From Methanobacterium sp. (GTDB taxonomy: Archaea > Methanobacteriota > Methanobacteria > Methanobacteriales > Methanobacteriaceae): a stretch of 8,144 bases of DNA. Positions 6,961 to 8,144 of the stretch are shown one piece after another (the stretch's first letter is position 1; each line of letters opens with the position of its first letter). Both the position numbers and the translations under genes were made by a program. The stretch covers positions 1-8,144 of the forward strand of contig JAHRFX010000023.1 in NCBI GenBank assembly GCA_019084405.1, in the 5' to 3' direction. The notes under the pieces were generated by a model. The model saw nothing but the letters and a program-made list of their open reading frames with translations. It ran no database searches and had not been told where the DNA came from.

Positions 6961-6997
6961 AAAAAAAGGTCACAGAAATTTTTTTTTGTACTGTGCC
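6961..6997 (-). terminator. truA terminator: hairpin plus T7
   Basis: Reading the minus strand from five bases after the truA stop, GGCACAG (6991-6997) pairs with CTGTG-A-CC (6968-6975) through one bulged A. The stem encloses an A- and T-rich loop and is followed directly by seven T (6961-6967). This looks like a bacterial intrinsic terminator; in archaea the T-tract alone would suffice. It separates truA from the DUF460-wecB unit. Confidence 0.7.
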
Positions 6998-7001
6998 ATA
7001 G

Positions 7002-7835
7002 TCAAACTTGAAAATTATTTATTTGGCCTGGGAGTTCTATCATAGTCTGGAGCATGGATTGCTCTACCATGGCCTTATTAAATGTTTTTTCAAATTCTTC
7101 CTTTAATGTGGAAATAAATAAGTCACCAGCATACTTATCATAACGAAATTTAAGGTTTTTATATTCCACGTCCATTAAAATTAGTCCAGAGGCAGGCATG
7201 GGCTTTAAACCATGAGTAAAATCAGGATTCAAATAATCTGGAATCCTTTCCGGATCAATTTCGCCTTTCCCACATTGATAAAGCACCATCATCATCTTTC
7301 GGACCATTTTCCAGAGAAAACTCTGCCCCACCACATCAGTAATTATTGTTTTTCCATTTTTAGAAATATTTATACTTTCCACAGTTCTAATGGGATTTCT
7401 TTCACTTCTTTTTGAAAAATTAAGGAAATTATGGGTACCTATCATATACTCTGAGGCCATTAGCATTTTAGCAATATCCAGTCCTTCAAAATCAGTCATT
7501 ATATAGCGATAGTATCTTCTAAGAGCATATCTGGGTCTAAAGCCAAAATGAACCGGTGCCTTTGCAATAACCTGCACTTCGGAAGGTAAGGCCTTGTTGA
7601 TTTGATTGATTCTTATTTCCTTTTCACTTCTTAAGGCCACCACATTACCCAGAGCATGTACCCCCTTATCTGTTCTTCCTGCTATGGAAAAATCAGTTGC
7701 ATCAGGACTTTCTATAATTTCTATTTCTTGAAGGGCTTTAATAATCTCCCCTTCCACCGTGGGTACATCAGCCTGTCTTTGGAAACCACTGAAATTGGAT
7801 CCAATATATGCAATCTTCAAGGCGACTTTTCTCAT
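7002..7835 (-). CDS. truA: tRNA pseudouridine synthase A (tRNA U38-40)
   Basis: 277 residues, full length for the archaeal family. TruA converts uridines 38-40 in the anticodon arm of tRNAs to pseudouridine without a cofactor. The catalytic Asp56 is in AGRTDKGVHA (52-61). Supporting motifs are FSGFQRQ at 15-21, FRPRYALRRYYRY at 99-111 with the active-site-shaping Arg and Tyr, GTHNFLNFSKR at 133-143, SFLWKMVRKM at 172-181 and PMPASGLIL at 212-220. The ATG at 7833-7835 has GAGGT five bases upstream. It has its own TATA box and terminator, so it appears monocistronic. The first 21 codons and the ribosome binding site occur again, inverted, at the right edge of the window. Confidence 0.95.
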   Translation of the reverse strand: MRKVALKIAYIGSNFSGFQRQADVPTVEGEIIKALQEIEIIESPDATDFSIAGRTDKGVHALGNVVALRSEKEIRINQINKALPSEVQVIAKAPVHFGFRPRYALRRYYRYIMTDFEGLDIAKMLMASEYMIGTHNFLNFSKRSERNPIRTVESINISKNGKTIITDVVGQSFLWKMVRKMMMVLYQCGKGEIDPERIPDYLNPDFTHGLKPMPASGLILMDVEYKNLKFRYDKYAGDLFISTLKEEFEKTFNKAMVEQSMLQTMIELPGQINNFQV

Positions 7836-7851
7836 TTAGAACCTCGGAATA
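7771..7851. repeat. Left arm of an 81-bp perfect inverted repeat
   Basis: All 81 bases are the exact reverse complement of 8064-8144. The arm contains the truA Shine-Dalgarno and first 21 codons. The match breaks at 7852/8063 on the inner side; on the outer side it is limited only by the end of the window, so the true repeat may be longer. The spacer is 212 bp (7852-8063). Confidence 0.97.
7841..7845 (-). promoter_or_regulatory. Shine-Dalgarno of truA
   Basis: The minus strand reads GAGGT, five bases upstream of the truA ATG. The site lies inside the 81-bp inverted repeat and is therefore duplicated at 8070-8074 on the plus strand. Confidence 0.65.
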
Positions 7852-7863
7852 TTTATGATAGTT

Positions 7864-7903
7864 TTAAAGTTATTTTCAGCAGAATAATACTGGTTAAAGT
7901 TAT
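7864..7903. repeat. Direct repeat TTAAAGTTAT, two copies 30 bp apart, in the truA leader
   Basis: Exact 10-mers at 7864-7873 and 7894-7903. The 30-bp period is close to three helical turns, and the pair lies between the expected truA transcription start (about 7900-7905) and its start codon. The placement suits an operator, but no regulator is known. Confidence 0.5.
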
Positions 7904-7924
7904 CTAAGTGGCATTAATCAATAA

Positions 7925-7939
7925 TTTATAAATCTTTTA
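7925..7939 (-). promoter_or_regulatory. truA promoter (BRE plus TATA box)
   Basis: The minus strand has the A-rich BRE-like AAAAGA followed directly by TTTATAAAT (TATA box at 7925-7933). Typical archaeal spacing puts the transcript start near 7900-7905, giving a leader of about 65-70 bases that keeps the Shine-Dalgarno. The TATA core is nearly symmetric, but the BRE side supports minus-strand use. Confidence 0.5.
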
Positions 7940-7989
7940 GATAAGTATATCTCCTTAAGAAATCATCAGTAATAATTGCTAATTAAAAT

Positions 7990-8063
<74 letters not shown>

Positions 8064-8144
8064 TATTCCGAGGTTCTAAATGAGAAAAGTCGCCTTGAAG
8101 ATTGCATATATTGGATCCAATTTCAGTGGTTTCCAAAGACAGGC
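8064..8144. repeat. Right arm of an 81-bp perfect inverted repeat, at the window edge
   Basis: Exact reverse complement of 7771-7851 with no mismatch. Its position at the very end of the sequence, and the absence of any divergence, favour a fold-back assembly or amplification artefact over an old duplication. Confidence 0.97.
8081..8144 (+). pseudogene. truA: Partial second truA copy on the opposite strand, cut by the window edge
   Basis: The plus strand repeats the ATG and first 21 codons of truA (MRKVALKIAYIGSNFSGFQRQ) plus one base, preceded by the same GAGGT. Every base equals the intact copy. It stops at the window end, so whether a full copy exists is unknown. The upstream sequence beyond 8064 differs from the real truA leader, so this copy lacks the truA TATA box. 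It is probably not a genuine second gene. Confidence 0.6.

Overview
The window is a stretch of AT-rich archaeal chromosome. It most likely comes from a methanogen of the order Methanobacteriales, close to Methanobacterium. The best evidence is a neighbouring pair of methanofuran-biosynthesis genes (mfnF, mfnD), because methanofuran is a C1-carrier coenzyme of methanogens. An archaeal-type DUF460/COG2433 protein, GGTGA/GAGGT-type ribosome binding sites and TATA-like promoter boxes agree with this. The order-level placement is inference from gene content and base composition; no rRNA is present.

All six intact genes lie on the minus strand, so transcription runs from high to low coordinates. 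In that order they are: truA (tRNA pseudouridine synthase, 7002-7835), a DUF460 RNase H-fold protein (5231-6742), wecB (UDP-GlcNAc 2-epimerase, 3859-5166, start corrected), wecC (UDP-ManNAc dehydrogenase, 2339-3640), mfnD (tyramine--L-glutamate ligase, 1308-2342) and mfnF (last condensation step toward the methanofuran core, 112-1152). truA has its own TATA box and a hairpin plus oligo-T terminator, so it is a separate unit. DUF460 and wecB are only 64 bp apart with no minus-strand T-tract between them. wecC and mfnD overlap by four bases (TTGA). mfnF follows a T7 tract and has its own Shine-Dalgarno, so it may be a separate transcript.

Two pathways are present. WecB and WecC act consecutively (UDP-GlcNAc to UDP-ManNAc to UDP-ManNAcA) and supply a uronic-acid amino sugar for cell-surface glycan. 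MfnD makes gamma-glutamyltyramine, and MfnF joins it to the furan moiety of methanofuran. The oddest gene-level point is that a coenzyme gene (mfnD) is translationally coupled to a surface-sugar gene (wecC).

Both ends of the window are suspicious. The last 81 bases (8064-8144) are an exact reverse complement of 7771-7851. They repeat the ribosome binding site and first 21 codons of truA in the opposite orientation, separated by 212 bp. This is either a real inverted duplication or, more likely, a fold-back assembly or amplification artefact. The first roughly 80 bases are 55% GC and CpG-rich, unlike everything else, and I could not assign them. I found no CRISPR array, insertion sequence, rRNA or tRNA, and nothing that amounts to a new defence or mobile system. 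The novelty here is modest: domain architecture, gene coupling and edge structure.
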